This document shows, in pieces, positions 1 through 14,200 of a stretch of 64,000 bases of DNA. Numbering within the stretch: position 1 is the first letter of the stretch; every line of letters begins with the position of its first letter. The DNA is taken from the NCBI GenBank assembly GCA_014843695.1, contig CM026387.1, forward strand, positions 79,691,536 to 79,755,535, in the 5' to 3' direction. This DNA is from Archivesica marissinica (Eukaryota; Mollusca; Bivalvia; Venerida; Vesicomyidae). The notes beneath the pieces were generated by a model that was given only the letters and a program-made list of their open reading frames with translations, was not told where the DNA came from and made no database searches. The translations under genes were made by a program, and so were the position numbers.

Positions 1-3000
1 TTGCAACATCTCCTATTCTACAATAACATGTGTACTTGCAACATCTCCTATTCTACAATAACATGTGTACTTGCAACATCTCCTATTCTACAATAACATG
101 TGTACTTGCAACATCTCCTATTCTACAATAACATGTGTACTTGCAACATCTCCTATTCTACAATAACATGTGTACTTGCAACATCTCCTATTCTACAATA
201 ACATGTGTACTTGCAACATCTCCTATTCTACAATAACATGTGTCCTTGCAACATCTCCTATTCTACAATAACATGTGTCCTTGCAATATCTCCTATTCTA
301 CAATAACATGTGTACTTGCAACATCTCCTATTCTACAATAACATGGGTACTTGCAACATCTCCTATTCTACAATAGCATGTGTACTTGCAACATCTCCTA
401 TTCTACAATAACATGTGTCCTTGCAATATCTCCTATTCTACAATAAATGTGTACTTGCAACATCTCCTATTCTACAATAACATGTGTACTTGCAACATCT
501 CCTATTCTACAATAACATGTGTACTTGCAACATCTCCTATTCTACAATAACATGTGTACTTGCAACATCTCCTATTCTACAATAGCATGTGTACTTGCAA
601 CATCTCCTATTCTACAATAACATGTGTACTTGCAACATCTCCTATTCTACAATAACATGTGTACTTGCAACATCTCCTATTCTACAATAACATGTGTACT
701 TGCAACATCTCCTATTCTACAATAACATGTGTACTTGCAACATCTCCTATTCTACAATAACATGTGTCCTTGCTACATCTCCTATTCTACAATAACATGT
801 GTCCTTGCAACATCTCCTATTCTACAATAACATGTGTACTTGAATATCTCCTATTCTACAATAGCATGGGTACTTGCAACATCTCCTATTCTACAATAAC
901 ATGTGTACTTGCAACATCTCCTATTCTACAATAACATGTGTCCTTGCAACATCTCCTATTCTACAATAACATGTGTACTTGCAACATCTCCTATTCTACA
1001 ATAACATGTGTACTTACAATATCTCCTATTCTACAATAACATGTGTACTTACAATATCTCCTATTCTACAATAACATGTGTCCTTGCAATATCTCATATT
1101 CTACAATAGCATGTGTACTTGCAACATCTCCTATTCTACAATAACATGTGTACTTGCAACATCTCCTATTCTACAATAGCATGTGTACTTGCAACATCTC
1201 CTATTCTACAATAACATGTGTACTTGCAACATCTCCTATTCTACAATAGCACGTGTACTTGCAACATCTCCTATTCTACAATAACATGTGTACTTGCAAC
1301 ATCTTCTATTCTACAATAGCATGTGTACTTGCAATATCTCCTATTCTACAACAGCATGTGTACTTGCAACATCTTCTATTCTACAATAACATGTGTCCTT
1401 GCTACATCTCCTATTCAGGTGTACTTGCAACATATCCTATTCTACCAAAAATGTGTCCTTGCTACATCTCCTATTCTACAATGACATGGGTACTTGCAAC
1501 ATCTCCTATTCTACAATAACATGTGTACTTGCAACATCTCCTATTCTACAATAACATGTGTACTTGCAACATCTCCTATTCTACAATAACATGTGTACTT
1601 GCAACATCTCCTATTCTACAATAACATGTGTACTTGCAACATCTCCTATTCTACAATAACATGTGTACTTGCAACATCTCCTATTCTACAATAACATGTG
1701 TACTTGCAACATCTCCTATTCTACAATAACATGTGTACTTGCAACATCTCCTATTCTACAATAACATGTGTACTTGCAACATCTCCTATTCTACAATAAC
1801 ATGTGTACTTGCAACATCTCCTATTCTACAATAACATGTGTACTTGCAACATCTCCTATTCTACAATAACATGTGTACTTGCAACATCTCCTATTCTACA
1901 ATAACATGTGTCCTTGCAATATCTCCTATTCTACAATAACATGTGTACTTGCAACATCTCCTATTCTACAATAACATGTGTACTTGCAACATCTCCTATT
2001 CTACAATAACATGTGTACTTGCAACATCTCCTATTCTACAATAACATGTGTACTTGCAATATCTCCTATTCTACAATAACATGTGTCCTTGCAACATCTC
2101 CTATTCTACAATAACATGTGTACTTGCAACATCTCCTATTCTACAATAACATGTGTACTTGCAACATCTCCTATTCTACAATAACATGTGTACTTGCAAC
2201 ATCTCCTATTCTACAATAACATGTGTACTTGCAACATCTCCTATTCTACAATAACATGTGTACTTGCAACATCTCCTATTCTACAATAACATGTGTACTT
2301 GCAACATCTCCTATTCTACAATAACATGTGTACTTGCAACATCTCCTATTCTACAATAACATGTGTACTTGCAACATCTCCTATTCTACAATAACATGTG
2401 TACTTGCAACATCTCCTATTCTACAATAACATGTGTACTTGCAACATCTCCTATTCTACAATAACATGTGTACTTGCAACATCTCCTATTCTACAATAAC
2501 ATGTGTACTTGCAACATCTCCTATTCTACAATAACATGTGTACTTGCAACATCTCCTATTCTACAATAACATGTGTACTTGCAACATCTCCTATTCTACA
2601 ATAACATGTGTACTTGCAACATCTCCTATTCTACAATAACATGTGTACTTGCAACATCTCCTATTCTACAATAACATGTGTACTTGCAACATCTCCTATT
2701 CTACAATAACATGTGTACTTGCAACATCTCCTATTCTACAATAACATGTGTACTTGCAACATCTCCTATTCTACAATAACATGTGTACTTGCAACATCTC
2801 CTATTCTACAATAACATGTGTACTTGCAACATCTCCTATTCTACAATAACATGTGTCCTTGCAACATCTCCTATTCTACAATAACATGTGTACTTGCAAC
2901 ATCTCCTATTCTACAATAACATGTGTACTTGCAACATCTCCTATTCTACAATAACATGTGTACTTGCAACATCNNNNNNNNNNNNNNNNNNNNNNNNNNN

Positions 3001-6000
3001 NNNNNNNNNNNNNNNNNNNNNNNNNNNNNNNNNNNNNNNNNNNNNNNNNNNNNNNNNNNNNNNNNNNNNNNNNNNNNNNNNNNNNNNNNNNNNNNNNNNN
3101 NNNNNNNNNNNNNNNNNNNNNNNNNNNNNNNNNNNNNNNNNNNNNNNNNNNNNNNNNNNNNNNNNNNNNNNNNNNNNNNNNNNNNNNNNNNNNNNNNNNN
3201 NNNNNNNNNNNNNNNNNNNNNNNNNNNNNNNNNNNNNNNNNNNNNNNNNNNNNNNNNNNNNNNNNNNNNNNNNNNNNNNNNNNNNNNNNNNNNNNNNNNN
3301 NNNNNNNNNNNNNNNNNNNNNNNNNNNNNNNNNNNNNNNNNNNNNNNNNNNNNNNNNNNNNNNNNNNNNNNNNNNNNNNNNNNNNNNNNNNNNNNNNNNN
3401 NNNNNNNNNNNNNNNNNNNNNNNNNNNNNNNNNNNNNNNNNNNNNNNNNNNNNNNNNNNNNNNNNNNNNNNNNNNNNNNNNNNNNNNNNNNNNNNNNNNN
3501 NNNNNNNNNNNNNNNNNNNNNNNNNNNNNNNNNNNNNNNNNNNNNNNNNNNNNNNNNNNNNNNNNNNNNNNNNNNNNNNNNNNNNNNNNNNNNNNNNNNN
3601 NNNNNNNNNNNNNNNNNNNNNNNNNNNNNNNNNNNNNNNNNNNNNNNNNNNNNNNNNNNNNNNNNNNNNNNNNNNNNNNNNNNNNNNNNNNNNNNNNNNN
3701 NNNNNNNNNNNNNNNNNNNNNNNNNNNNNNNNNNNNNNNNNNNNNNNNNNNNNNNNNNNNNNNNNNNNNNNNNNNNNNNNNNNNNNNNNNNNNNNNNNNN
3801 NNNNNNNNNNNNNNNNNNNNNNNNNNNNNNNNNNNNNNNNNNNNNNNNNNNNNNNNNNNNNNNNNNNNNNNNNNNNNNNNNNNNNNNNNNNNNNNNNNNN
3901 NNNNNNNNNNNNNNNNNNNNNNNNNNNNNNNNNNNNNNNNNNNNNNNNNNNNNNNNNNNNNNNNNNNNNNNNNCAATAACATGTGTACTTGCAACATCTC
4001 CTATTCTACAATAACATGTGTACTTGCAACATCTCCTATTCTACAATAACATGTGTACTTGCAACATCTCCTATTCTACAATAACATGTGTACTTGCAAC
4101 ATCTCCTATTCTACAATAACATGTGTACTTGCAACATCTCCTATTTCATGTGTACTTGCAACATCTCCTATTCTACAATAACATGTGTACTTGCAACATG
4201 TCCTATTCTACAATAACATGTGTACTTACATATCTCCTATTCTACAATAACATGTGTCCTTGCAATCTCCTATTCTACAATAACATGTGTACTTGCAACA
4301 TCTCCTATTCTACAATAACATGTGTACTTGCAACATCTCCTATTCTACAATAACATGTGTACTTGCAACATCTCCTATTCTACAATAACATGTGTACTTG
4401 CAACATCTCCTATTCTACAATAACATGTGTACTTGCAACATCTCCTATTCTACAATAGCATGTGTACTTGCAACATCTCCTATTCTACAATAACATGTTT
4501 ACTTGCAACATCTTCTATTCTACAATAGCATGTGTACTTGCAACATCTCCTATTCTACAATAGCATGTGTACTTGCAACATCTCCTATTCTACAATAACA
4601 TGTGTACTTGCAACATCTTCTATTCTACAATAACATGTGTCCTTGCTACATCTCCTATTCACGTGTACTTGCAACATCTCCTATTCTACAATAGCATGTG
4701 TACTTGCAACATCTCCTATTCTACAATAGCATGTGTACTTGCAACATCTCCTATTCTACAATAACATGTGTACTTGCAACATCTTCTATTCTACAATAAC
4801 ATGTGTCCTTGCTACATCTCCTATTCACGTGTACTTGCAACATCTCCTATTCTACAATAGCATGTGTACTTGCAACATCTCCTATTCTACAATAACATGT
4901 GTACTTGCAACATCTCCTATTCTACAATAACATGTACTTGCAACATCTCCTATTCTACAATAACATGTGTACTTGCAACATCTCCTATTCTACAATAACA
5001 TGTGTACTTGCAACATCTCCTATTCTACAATAACATGTGTACTTGCAACATCTCCTATTCTACAATAACATGTGTCCTTGCAACATCTCCTATTCATGTG
5101 TACTTGCAACATCTCCTATTCTACAAAATGTGTACTTGCAACATCTCCTATTCTACAATAGCATGTGTACTTGCAACATCTCCTATTCTACAATAACATG
5201 TGTACTTGCAACATCTCCTATTCTACAATAACATGTGTACTTGCAACATCTCCTATTCTACAATAACATGTGTACTTGCAACATCTCCTATTCTACAATA
5301 ACATGTGTACTTGCAATATCTCCTATTCTACAATAGCATGTGTACTTGCAACATCTCCTATTCTACAATAACATGTGTACTTGCAATATCTCCTATTCTA
5401 CAATAACATGTGTACTTGCAACATCTCCTATTCTACAATAACATGTGTACTTGCAATATCTCCTATTCTACAATAACATGTGTACTTGCAACATCTCCTA
5501 TTCTACAATAACATGTGTCCTTGCAATATCTCCTATTCTACAATAACATGTGTACTTGCAACATCTCCTATTCTACAATAACATGTGTACTTGCAACATC
5601 TCCTATTCTACAATAACATGTGTACTTGCAACATCTCCTATTCTACAATAACATGTGTACTTGCAATATCTCCTATTCTACAATAACATGTGTCCTTGCA
5701 ACATCTCCTATTCTACAATAACATGTGTACTTGCAACATCTCCTATTCTACAATAACATGTGTACTTGCAACATCTCCTATTCTACAATAACATGTGTAC
5801 TTGCAACATCTCCTATTCTACAATAACATGTGTACTTGCAACATCTCCTATTCTACAATAACATGTGTACTTGCAACATCTCCTATTCTACAATAACATG
5901 TGTACTTGCAACATCTCCTATTCTACAATAACATGTGTACTTGCAACATCTCCTATTCTACAATAACATGTGTACTTGCAACATCTCCTATTCTACAATA

Positions 6001-8439
6001 ACATGTGTACTTGCAACATCTCCTATTCTACAATAACATGTGTACTTGCAATATCTCCTATTCTACAATAACATGTGTACTTGCAACATCTCCTATTCTA
6101 CAATAACATGTGTACTTGCAACATCTCCTATTCTACAATAACATGTGTACTTACAATATCTCCTATTCTACAATAACATGTGTACTTGCAATATCTCCTA
6201 TTCTACAATAACATGTGTACTTGCAACATCTCCTATTCTACAATAACATGTGTCCTTGCAACATCTCCTATTCTACAATAACATGTGTACTTGCAATATC
6301 TCCTATTCTACAATAACATGTGTCCTTGCAACATCTCCTATTCTACAATAACATGTGTACTTGCAATATCTCCTATTCTACAATAACATGTGTACTTGCA
6401 ACATCTCCTATTCTACAATAACATGTGTACTTGCAACATCTCCTATTCTACAATAACATGTGTACTTGCAATATCTCCTATTCTACAATAACATGTGTAC
6501 TTGCAACATCTCCTATTCTACAATAACATGTGTACTTGCAACATCTCCTATTCTACAATAACATGTGTACTTGCAACATCTCCTATTCTACAATAACATG
6601 TGTACTTGCAACATCTCCTATTCTACAATAACATGTGTACTTGCAACATCTCCTATTCTACAATAACATGTGTACTTGCAACATCTCCTATTCTACAATA
6701 ACATGTGTACTTGCAACATCTCCTATTCTACAATAACATGTGTACTTGCAATATCTCCTATTCTACAATAACATGTGTACTTGCAACATCTCCTATTCTA
6801 CAATAACATGTGTACTTGCAATATCTCCTATTCTACAATAACATGTGTACTTGCAATATCTCCTATTCTACAATAACATGTGTACTTGCAACATCTCCTA
6901 TTCTACAATAACATGTGTACTTGCAATATCTCCTATTCTACAATAACATGTGTACTTGCAATATCTCCTATTCTACAATAACATGTGTACTTACAATATC
7001 TCCTATTCTACAATAACATGTGTCCTTGCAACATCTCCTATTCTACAATAACATGTGTACTTGCAACATCTCCTATTCTACAATAACATGTGTACTTGCA
7101 ACATCTCCTATTCTACAATAACATGTGTCCTTGCAACATCTCCTATTCTACAATAACATGTGTCTTGCACATCTCCTATTCACGTGTACTTGCAACATCT
7201 CCTATTCTACAATAACATGTGTACTTGCAACATCTCCTATTCTACAATAACATGTGTACTTGCAATATCTCCTATTCTACAATAACATGTGTCCTTGCAA
7301 CATCTCCTATTCTACAATAACATGTGTACTTGCAACATCTCCTATTCTACAATAACATGTGTACTTGCAACATCTCCTATTCTACAATAACATGTGTACT
7401 TGCAACATCTCCTATTCTACAATAACATGTGTACTTGCAACATCTCCTATTCTACAATAACATGTGTACTTGCAACATCTTCTATTCTACAATAACATGT
7501 GTACTTGCAACATCTCCTATTCTACAATAACATGTGTCCTTGCAACATCTCCTATTCTACAATAACATGTGTACTTGCAACATCTCCTATTCTACAATAA
7601 CATGTGTACTTGCAACATCTCCTATTCTACAATAGCATGTGTACTTGCAACATCTCCTATTCACGTGTACTTGCAACATCTCCTATTCTACAATAGCATG
7701 TGTACTTGCAACATCTCCTATTCTACAATAACATGTGTACTTGCAACATCTTCTATTCTACAATAGCATGTGTACTTGCAACATCTCCTATTCTACAATA
7801 ACATGTGTACTTGCAACATCTCCTATTCTACAATAACATGTGTCCTTGCAACATCTCCTATTCTACAATAACATGTGTCCTTGCAACATCTCCTATTCTA
7901 CAATAGCATGTGTACTTGCAACATCTCCTATTCTACAATAACATGTGTACTTGCAACATCTTCTATTCTACAATAACATGTGTCCTTGCTACATCTCCTA
8001 TTCACGTGTACTTGCAACATCTCCTATTCTACAATAACATGTGTACTTGCAATATCTCCTATTCTACAATGACATGGGTACTTGCAACATCTCCTATTCT
8101 ACAATAACATGTGTACTTGCAACATCACCTATTCTACAATAACATGTGTACTTGCAACATCTCCTATTCTACAATAACATGTGTCCTTGCAACATCTCCT
8201 ATTCTACAATAACATGTGTCCTTGCAATATCTCCTATTCTACAATAACATGTGTACTTGCAACATCTCCTATTCTACAATAGCATGGGTACTTGCAACAT
8301 CTCCTATTCTACAATAACATGTGTACTTGCAACATCTTCTATTCTACAATAACATGGGTACTTGCAACATCTCCTATTCTACAATAGCATGTGTACTTGC
8401 AACATCTCCTATTCTACAAGAACATGTGTACTTGCAACA
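1..8439. repeat. 35-bp satellite array (interrupted by a gap)
   Basis: About 210 visible tandem copies of a 35-bp unit containing the palindrome ACATGT followed by GTACTTGCAACATCTCC. The array runs off the left edge of the window. Common variants are GTCC for GTAC, AATATC for AACATC and AATAGC for AATAAC. Shortened units of about 26 bp, lacking the TACAATAAC end so that CTATTC runs straight into A(C/T)GTGTAC, recur near 1412, 4145, 4660, 4828, 5093, 7180, 7670 and 8003. There are no unique spacers, so it is not a CRISPR array. The unit carries a TAA, so reading frames close about every 105 bases and no protein is likely. The last copies (8380-8439) decay into unique DNA. Confidence 0.97.
2974..3973. 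other. Assembly gap of exactly 1000 N inside the satellite
   Basis: A run of exactly 1000 N, flanked on both sides by the same 35-bp satellite. The round length indicates a placeholder of unknown true size, so the copy number of the array is unknown. Confidence 0.99.
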
Positions 8440-8686
8440 TGGGCATTGTCAAATAACAGTAAAATCTATCCCCAATAATGTCAGTACTATACCCCACCTA
8501 TCTACAAATAGTGACAAATTCATAAGCTCAGATATCTTCGATCTTATAAAAACATCACATTAAAAAATGAATCTTCAACAAACTTCAGTGCTTGTAAAGT
8601 GGTCTATTCTATTCCCCAGCAATAATTTCTAATAGATTGCAGGACATAATTTCCCACTGGACAAACTCCTTTTTATGTTTGACAAA
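8440..8686. other. Unique spacer between arrays
   Basis: AT-rich unique DNA between the 35-bp and 38-bp arrays. I see no gene or recognisable element in it. Confidence 0.6.
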
Positions 8687-8970
8687 ATGATGAATAAGTA
8701 CTAGGACAAAATCCTCTAGCCGAATGATGAATAGGGTACTAGGACAAAATCCTCTAGCCGAATGATGAATATGGTACTAGGACAAAATCCTCTACCCGAA
8801 TGATGAATAGGGTACTAGGACAAAATCCTCTACCCGAATGATGAATAGGGTACTAGGACAAAATCCTCTACCCGAATGATGAATAGGGTACTAGGACAAA
8901 ATTGCCTCTCACAGTGAAGAGTAATGATTAAGTACTAGGACCCGTGAAGAATAAGTGTTAGGACAAAATC
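8687..8970. repeat. 38-bp minisatellite
   Basis: Five to six tandem copies of a 38-bp unit centred on GGTACTAGGACAAAATCCTC followed by TA(G/C)CCGAATGATGAATA. The last copies (from about 8900) are shortened and diverged. Noncoding in appearance. Confidence 0.9.
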
Positions 8971-9106
8971 GCAAACGAAATCACTTTTAACAGTTAAATG
9001 AACCCATTGTCAGACTTTCACAAACAATTTATTATGCACTTTTGGAAGTACCCTCCCAATCAAACACAACAGGAACAAAAACATGAATATCATATATATG
9101 AATATA

Positions 9107-10504
9107 CTGCAATGTGGTACCAACTCAAAGTGTTCCTGCAAACTGCAATATGATACCAACTCAAGTGTTCCTGCAAACTGCAATGTGGTACCAACTTAGT
9201 GTTCCTGCAAACTGCAATGTGGTACTAACTCAAGGTGTTCCTGCAAACTGCAATGTGGTACCTTCCTGCAAACTGCAATGTGGTACCAACTCAAAGTGTT
9301 CCTGCAAACTGCAATGTGGTACTAACTCAGTGTTCCTGCAAACTGCAATGTGGTACCAACTCAAAGTGTTCCTGCAAACTGCAATGTGGTACCAACTTAG
9401 TGTTCCTGCAAACTGCAATGTGGTACTAACTCAAGGTGTTCCTGCAAACTGCATTGTGGTACCAACTCAGTGTTCCTGCAAACTGCAATGTGGTACCAAC
9501 TCAGTGTTCCTGCAAACTGCAATGTAGTACCAACTCAAAGTGTTCCTGCAAACTGCAATGTGGTACCTTCCTGCAAACTGCAATGTGGTACCTTCCTGCA
9601 AACTGCAATGTGGTACCAACTCAAAGTGTTCCTGCAAACTGCAATGTGGTACTAACTCAGTGTTCCTGCAAACTGCAATGTGGTACCAACTCAAAGTGTT
9701 CCTGCAAACTGCAATGTGGTACTAACTCAGTGTTCCTGCAAACTGCAATGTGGTACCAACTCAAAGTGTTCCTGCAAACTGCAATGTGGTACCAACTCAA
9801 GTGTTCCTGCAAACTGCAATGTGGTACCAACTCAAGTGTTCCTGCACACTGCAATGTGGTACCAACTCAAAGTGTTCCTGCAAACTGCAATGTGGTACTA
9901 ACTCAAGGTGTTCCTGCAAACTGCAATGTAGTACCAACTCAGTGTTCCTGCAAACTGCAATGTGGTACCAACTCAGTGTTCCTGCAAACTGCAATGTGGT
10001 ACCAACTCAGTGTTCCTGCAAACTGCAATGTGGTACTAACTCAAGGTGTTCCTGCAATCTGCAATGTGGTACCAACTCAAAGTGTTCCTGCAAACTGCAA
10101 TGTGGTACCAACTCAGTGTTCCTGCAAACTGCAATGTGGTACCAACTCAGTGTTCCTGCAAACTGCAATATGGTACCAACTCAAAATGTTCCTGCAAACT
10201 GCAATGTGGTACCAACTCAAAGTGTTCCTGCAAACTGCAATGTGGTACCAACTCAAGTGTTCCTGCAAACTGCAATGTGGTACCAACTCAGTGTTCCTGC
10301 AAACTGCAATGTGGTACCAACTCAAAGTGTTCCTGCAAACTGCAATGTGGTACCAACTCAAGTGTTCCTGCAAACTGCAATGTGGTACCAACTTAAAGTG
10401 TTCCTGCAAACTGCAATGTGGTACTAACTCAAGGTGTTCCTGCAAACTGCATTGTGGTACCAACTCAAAGTGTTCCTGCAAACTGCAATGTGGTACCAAC
10501 TCAG
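9107..10504. repeat. 34-36-bp minisatellite with a GGTACC core
   Basis: About 40 tandem copies of a unit built from TGTTCCTGCAAACTGCAATG and GTGGTACCAACTCA, with copy length varying between 34 and 36 bp by the number of A/G residues before TGTTCC. Several deleted units lack the ACTCAAAGTG part (near 9262, 9568, 9591). Because the unit has no stop in most frames, it throws up long open frames on both strands (up to 364 codons at 9436-10530). These are low-complexity by-products with no start context or domain, so I do not call a gene. Confidence 0.93.
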
Positions 10505-10989
10505 CTATTTTGGTCAAGAATAATTTATAATAATGCTATCTATCACAGTGACACAGACTGCTGTATGAATCAATGAAACAGGTTACTAGCCCTTTTTGAA
10601 TCTTGTTTAGATGCAGGTATCTAATACTTTTGAGCAACTGTAAAGCATATAAATCAATACCATGATGTTGGGTACTAAACACACCCATTTCAAAATTAGA
10701 ATATTTATTTAGTTTTCGTTCAGTTTGGCATCTAACAACGATCGCCTTTAAAATAAATTAAAGAAGAATAATACATAGATAGAAAACTGATCAAAAAATG
10801 TGTACGATATATATCAAGGACATACATGTACTTGTAAGTGTTGTATGAATTCTGGTGTAATATTATGGTGGGGAGGGAGTAAATAATCAGGTTTAATGTT
10901 CACCTAGTGAGGGTGGGGGTTGGGGTTGTCATGTCTCGGGGAGTTCTGTCTATACATATAATTACTCAAATAGTCAGCACCATAAGATG
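10505..10989 (-). other. PPM1K: Putative 3' UTR and 3' flank of PPM1K
   Basis: Unique AT-rich DNA between the PPM1K stop codon and the 36-bp array. On the minus strand an AATAAA lies about 280 bases past the stop. No other gene is visible here. The UTR extent is inferred, not seen. Confidence 0.5.
10704..10709 (-). promoter_or_regulatory. PPM1K: Candidate poly(A) signal AATAAA for PPM1K
   Basis: A canonical AATAAA hexamer on the minus strand, 281 bases downstream of the PPM1K stop codon. The position is sensible for a short 3' UTR. Other AATAAA-like hexamers exist in this AT-rich flank, so it is only the best candidate. Confidence 0.45.
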
Positions 10990-11259
10990 CTAGCTGTATC
11001 TATTTGAAGAGAAATTTCTGCCAAAACTGTAGGGTATAGACCGGGTTGTGTTCTGGTATTTTCCCCATGCTCCAAATGGTATCACAACAGCTGTAGAATT
11101 GTCCTCGGAACCAAACTGCAAGGCTTGATCAGTGACCATCATAGCCGCCTCATTCGGGTTCCGGCAACTTGTGATTATATCTGCAAGTTCCTGATCACGA
11201 AGTACAAAGCTGATCCCATCCGTCGTGAGCAGAAGGAACGAGTCCTTTCCATGTGAAAC
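10990..11259 (-). CDS. PPM1K: PPM1K terminal coding exon (residues 315-403)
   Basis: The acceptor CTTGTAG lies just above 11259 and the frame runs 89 codons to a TAG at 10992-10990. It encodes [20 protein letters not shown], then the NPNEAA helix, the metal-binding EDNSTAVV motif and the family-typical PFGAWGKY end. Joined in phase 0 to the previous exon (HIRSIR | VSHGKD). It is too split up to appear as a long open frame on its own, but homology and splice sites agree. Confidence 0.92.
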   Translation of the reverse strand, partial: VSHGKDSFLLLTTDGISFVLRDQELADIITSCRNPNEAAMMVTDQALQFGSEDNSTAVVIPFGAWGKYQNTTRSIPYSFGRNFSSNRYS

Positions 11260-14200
11260 CTACAAGTAGAGGTAAGATTTATAATAGTGTTCTTTTATGA
11301 AAATTAAGGAATTAATTCCTACAAAGGCGATGTTTGGCATATGCAATATATGGTGTCTTCACTAACATAGTAAATGTTCACCACAGTTTTCCGATGTTAA
11401 ATGACCTTTTTGGGGTAAAAATTGAAACATTTAAACGAAACTGCGAATATCTGGAATCCGCCCATAACTCCATCCTTATTTGCCATAGGAAGTTAAAATT
11501 GGCCATGGAAGTATAAATATAAATTGCGCATAGATTAGAACCATTACCGTTTTCAAAAAAATCCAATATGGTGGCAAACATCCAATATGGCCGCCAAAAA
11601 TGGTTTTGATTGATGTTTTTCAATATTTATCAATATTTTTACATATCAATTTAGAATATCCAATGAATATTACATTATTGTAATAATATGGATGTGTCAA
11701 TGTGGTCGCAGAAAATAAACATAGGAAATGCTAAGACTGGTATTAGTTCTTAATTAGAGTAGCCTACTATCAAATTCACATTCCATGATGATTACCAATC
11801 TATTTCATGTACAGTCATTTATGTACAATGTCAACTGCTAGTAGTCAGGTTCAAAATACCTGGATGTACTGAATGTTCACAGCTAAATCCTTTACAGGAA
11901 CTACATTCGATGACACCATATTGCAGTTGTTTTGCAGCCACTGGAACAAGTACTTGTGTGTGTTTTACGTTTATTTATCGTCGCTACTGGTTGCCCATTA
12001 GAACAAAGCCTCCTGAAGAGATTAGTCATTTTAGATTTTGGATGATAGTGCATAAACACATTCAAGAGTCTCCTCTGGCTCTTTTACATGCACAGTGAGT
12101 GTAAAGCACCAACAGGAGACCTCGTTTTAAAGTCCAATCTGACAGACTGTTAATATTATTAGGGTCAGACGGAGGAATCGAACCTGCGATCCCTGGATTC
12201 GCAGTCATGGGTTTTGCCCACTGGACTAGGCCGTCTGTGGAACAAGTACAACACGCAACCGTCAACATAATTATATACTGGAGCTTGACATTTCATAGTA
12301 GCCAACTAGTTCCCAGCCCCAGCCCATTGAATTCAGTGCAGCATCACCTTTCCAGTTCTGTACTTGCAGGTAAACCCGCAAGCTGTGGAATTGTGCATCA
12401 TCACCTTTACAGTTCTGTACTTGCAGATAAACCAGCAGTTTGTGGAATCGTGCATCATCACCTTTCCAGTTCTGTACTTACAGGTAAACCCGCAAGCTGT
12501 GGAATTGTGCATCATCACCTTTACAGTTCTGTACTTGCAATAAACCTGCAGGCTGTGGATTTGTGCATCATCACCTTTCCAGTTCTGTACTTGCAATAAA
12601 CCTGCAAGCTGTGGAATTGTGCATCATCACCTTTACAGTTCTGTACTTGCAATAAACCTGCAGGCTGTGGATTTGTGCATCATCACTTTTCCAGATCTGT
12701 ACTTGTGGATTTGTGCATCATCACTTTTCCAGATCTGTAGGCTGTGGATTTGTGCATCATCACTTTTCCAGTTCTGTACTTACAGGTAAACCCTCAAGCT
12801 GTGGATTTGTGCATCATCACTTTTCCAGTTCTGTACTTACAGGTAAACCCTCAAGCTGTGGAAGTGTGCATCATCAGCTTTCCAGTTCTGTACTTACAGG
12901 TAAACCCGCAAGCTGTGGAATTGTGCATCATCACCTGTCCAGGTCAGTAGACTGCACAAACTGGATGTATGTAGAACAGATTTATTCAAATGTCTGACCA
13001 CTTTCCCACGTAATCCACTGCAGCTACTTACCACCATCAACAACCTGATAATTATCACCAGGATCATGTATTCTTGGGCTAGGATTGTCGGCAGACGTCT
13101 TAACAATCGCTAGTGCCGTTTGTCTGCTTCATTAGTTGTGTGTTCATTACTCATTCTGTTAGCTGTGCACTAACTAATATCTGGAACAGCAACTATGGGT
13201 CGATCTTGACTGTATCTGTACCCACCTGGCTCTGTGTATCTCAGTCATTCCTATACCTCAATTCAGTCCCCCAAACTCTTCCAACTCCGCATAAGTACCT
13301 GCGCACTCACTAGTCTTACGATCTGTTGTCAATCCGATCCAATACCTATCACTCCATCCAACAACATGAACACCTTTCATGAAATATTCATGTAGAGTGT
13401 TGGGTGTGTTTCCCGCAATGCATTCATTTTTATTACCGGTAAATATAAATAGGCTGATTTGGCATATAGGATATACCCAGATGCTGTGAAATATAGCAAC
13501 ATGGCCCTTAATGTCTTATACTAAACTTTACAAGTAAAAATATTTCCCCACTAAAGAAATCAGGGTGTCAGTATTTCTGAAATGTGTTGCTCTGTAAGTT
13601 TGGAAAAACGTCATTATTGACGGCCAACATGGATTTTAACGCCACATTGAATTTTATTTAAAAAACGATAGTGTACCGGGTATCTAATCTTTGTACATTT
13701 AGACATTCCTGGCAATTTTCAACTTCCTCAGACAAATATGGATGAAGTCATGGGCCGATTCCAGAAATTCGCAGTTTCGTCTACATTTATCAACTTTTTA
13801 CCCAAAAAGATACACCAAAAATTGCCTTTGTAGGAATTATTTCCTTTATTTGACATTTTTCTTTTAAAAGAACCCTACTATTACTGGTACAGTTAAACCT
13901 GTGTTAGCAGTCACCTCTAATATGAATTACTGGACGGTTCCGTCAACAATCATGTTTGCATCACGTCACTATTGTGGTATTAAGCATCATTAAATACCAC
14001 CCAACAGACAACTTTGTTGGTTTTTAGTCAATTAATGAGTAATAACTCTGGTGTTACTCCTGATGAAAAGTGCACGCGCACAACCATGCCATGGTGATAC
14101 ATATTTATTTTAAGTATGGACGGACAGACGCACACACACAGCCAAATCACACACACACCCAAATCACACACACACACAGCCAAATCACACACGCACAGCC

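Noticed and set aside
2888..4049. Several 363-codon open frames across 2974-3973
   Set aside because: They are almost wholly made of unknown bases of the assembly gap. The same holds for frames across 49101-50100.
1..8439. CRISPR-like array of regular short repeats
   Set aside because: The copies are contiguous with no variable spacers, and the DNA is eukaryotic. It is a satellite.
9436..10530. 364-codon cysteine-containing open frame
   Set aside because: It is the translation of the 34-36-bp minisatellite. Similar frames are open on the opposite strand too, which is a property of the repeat.
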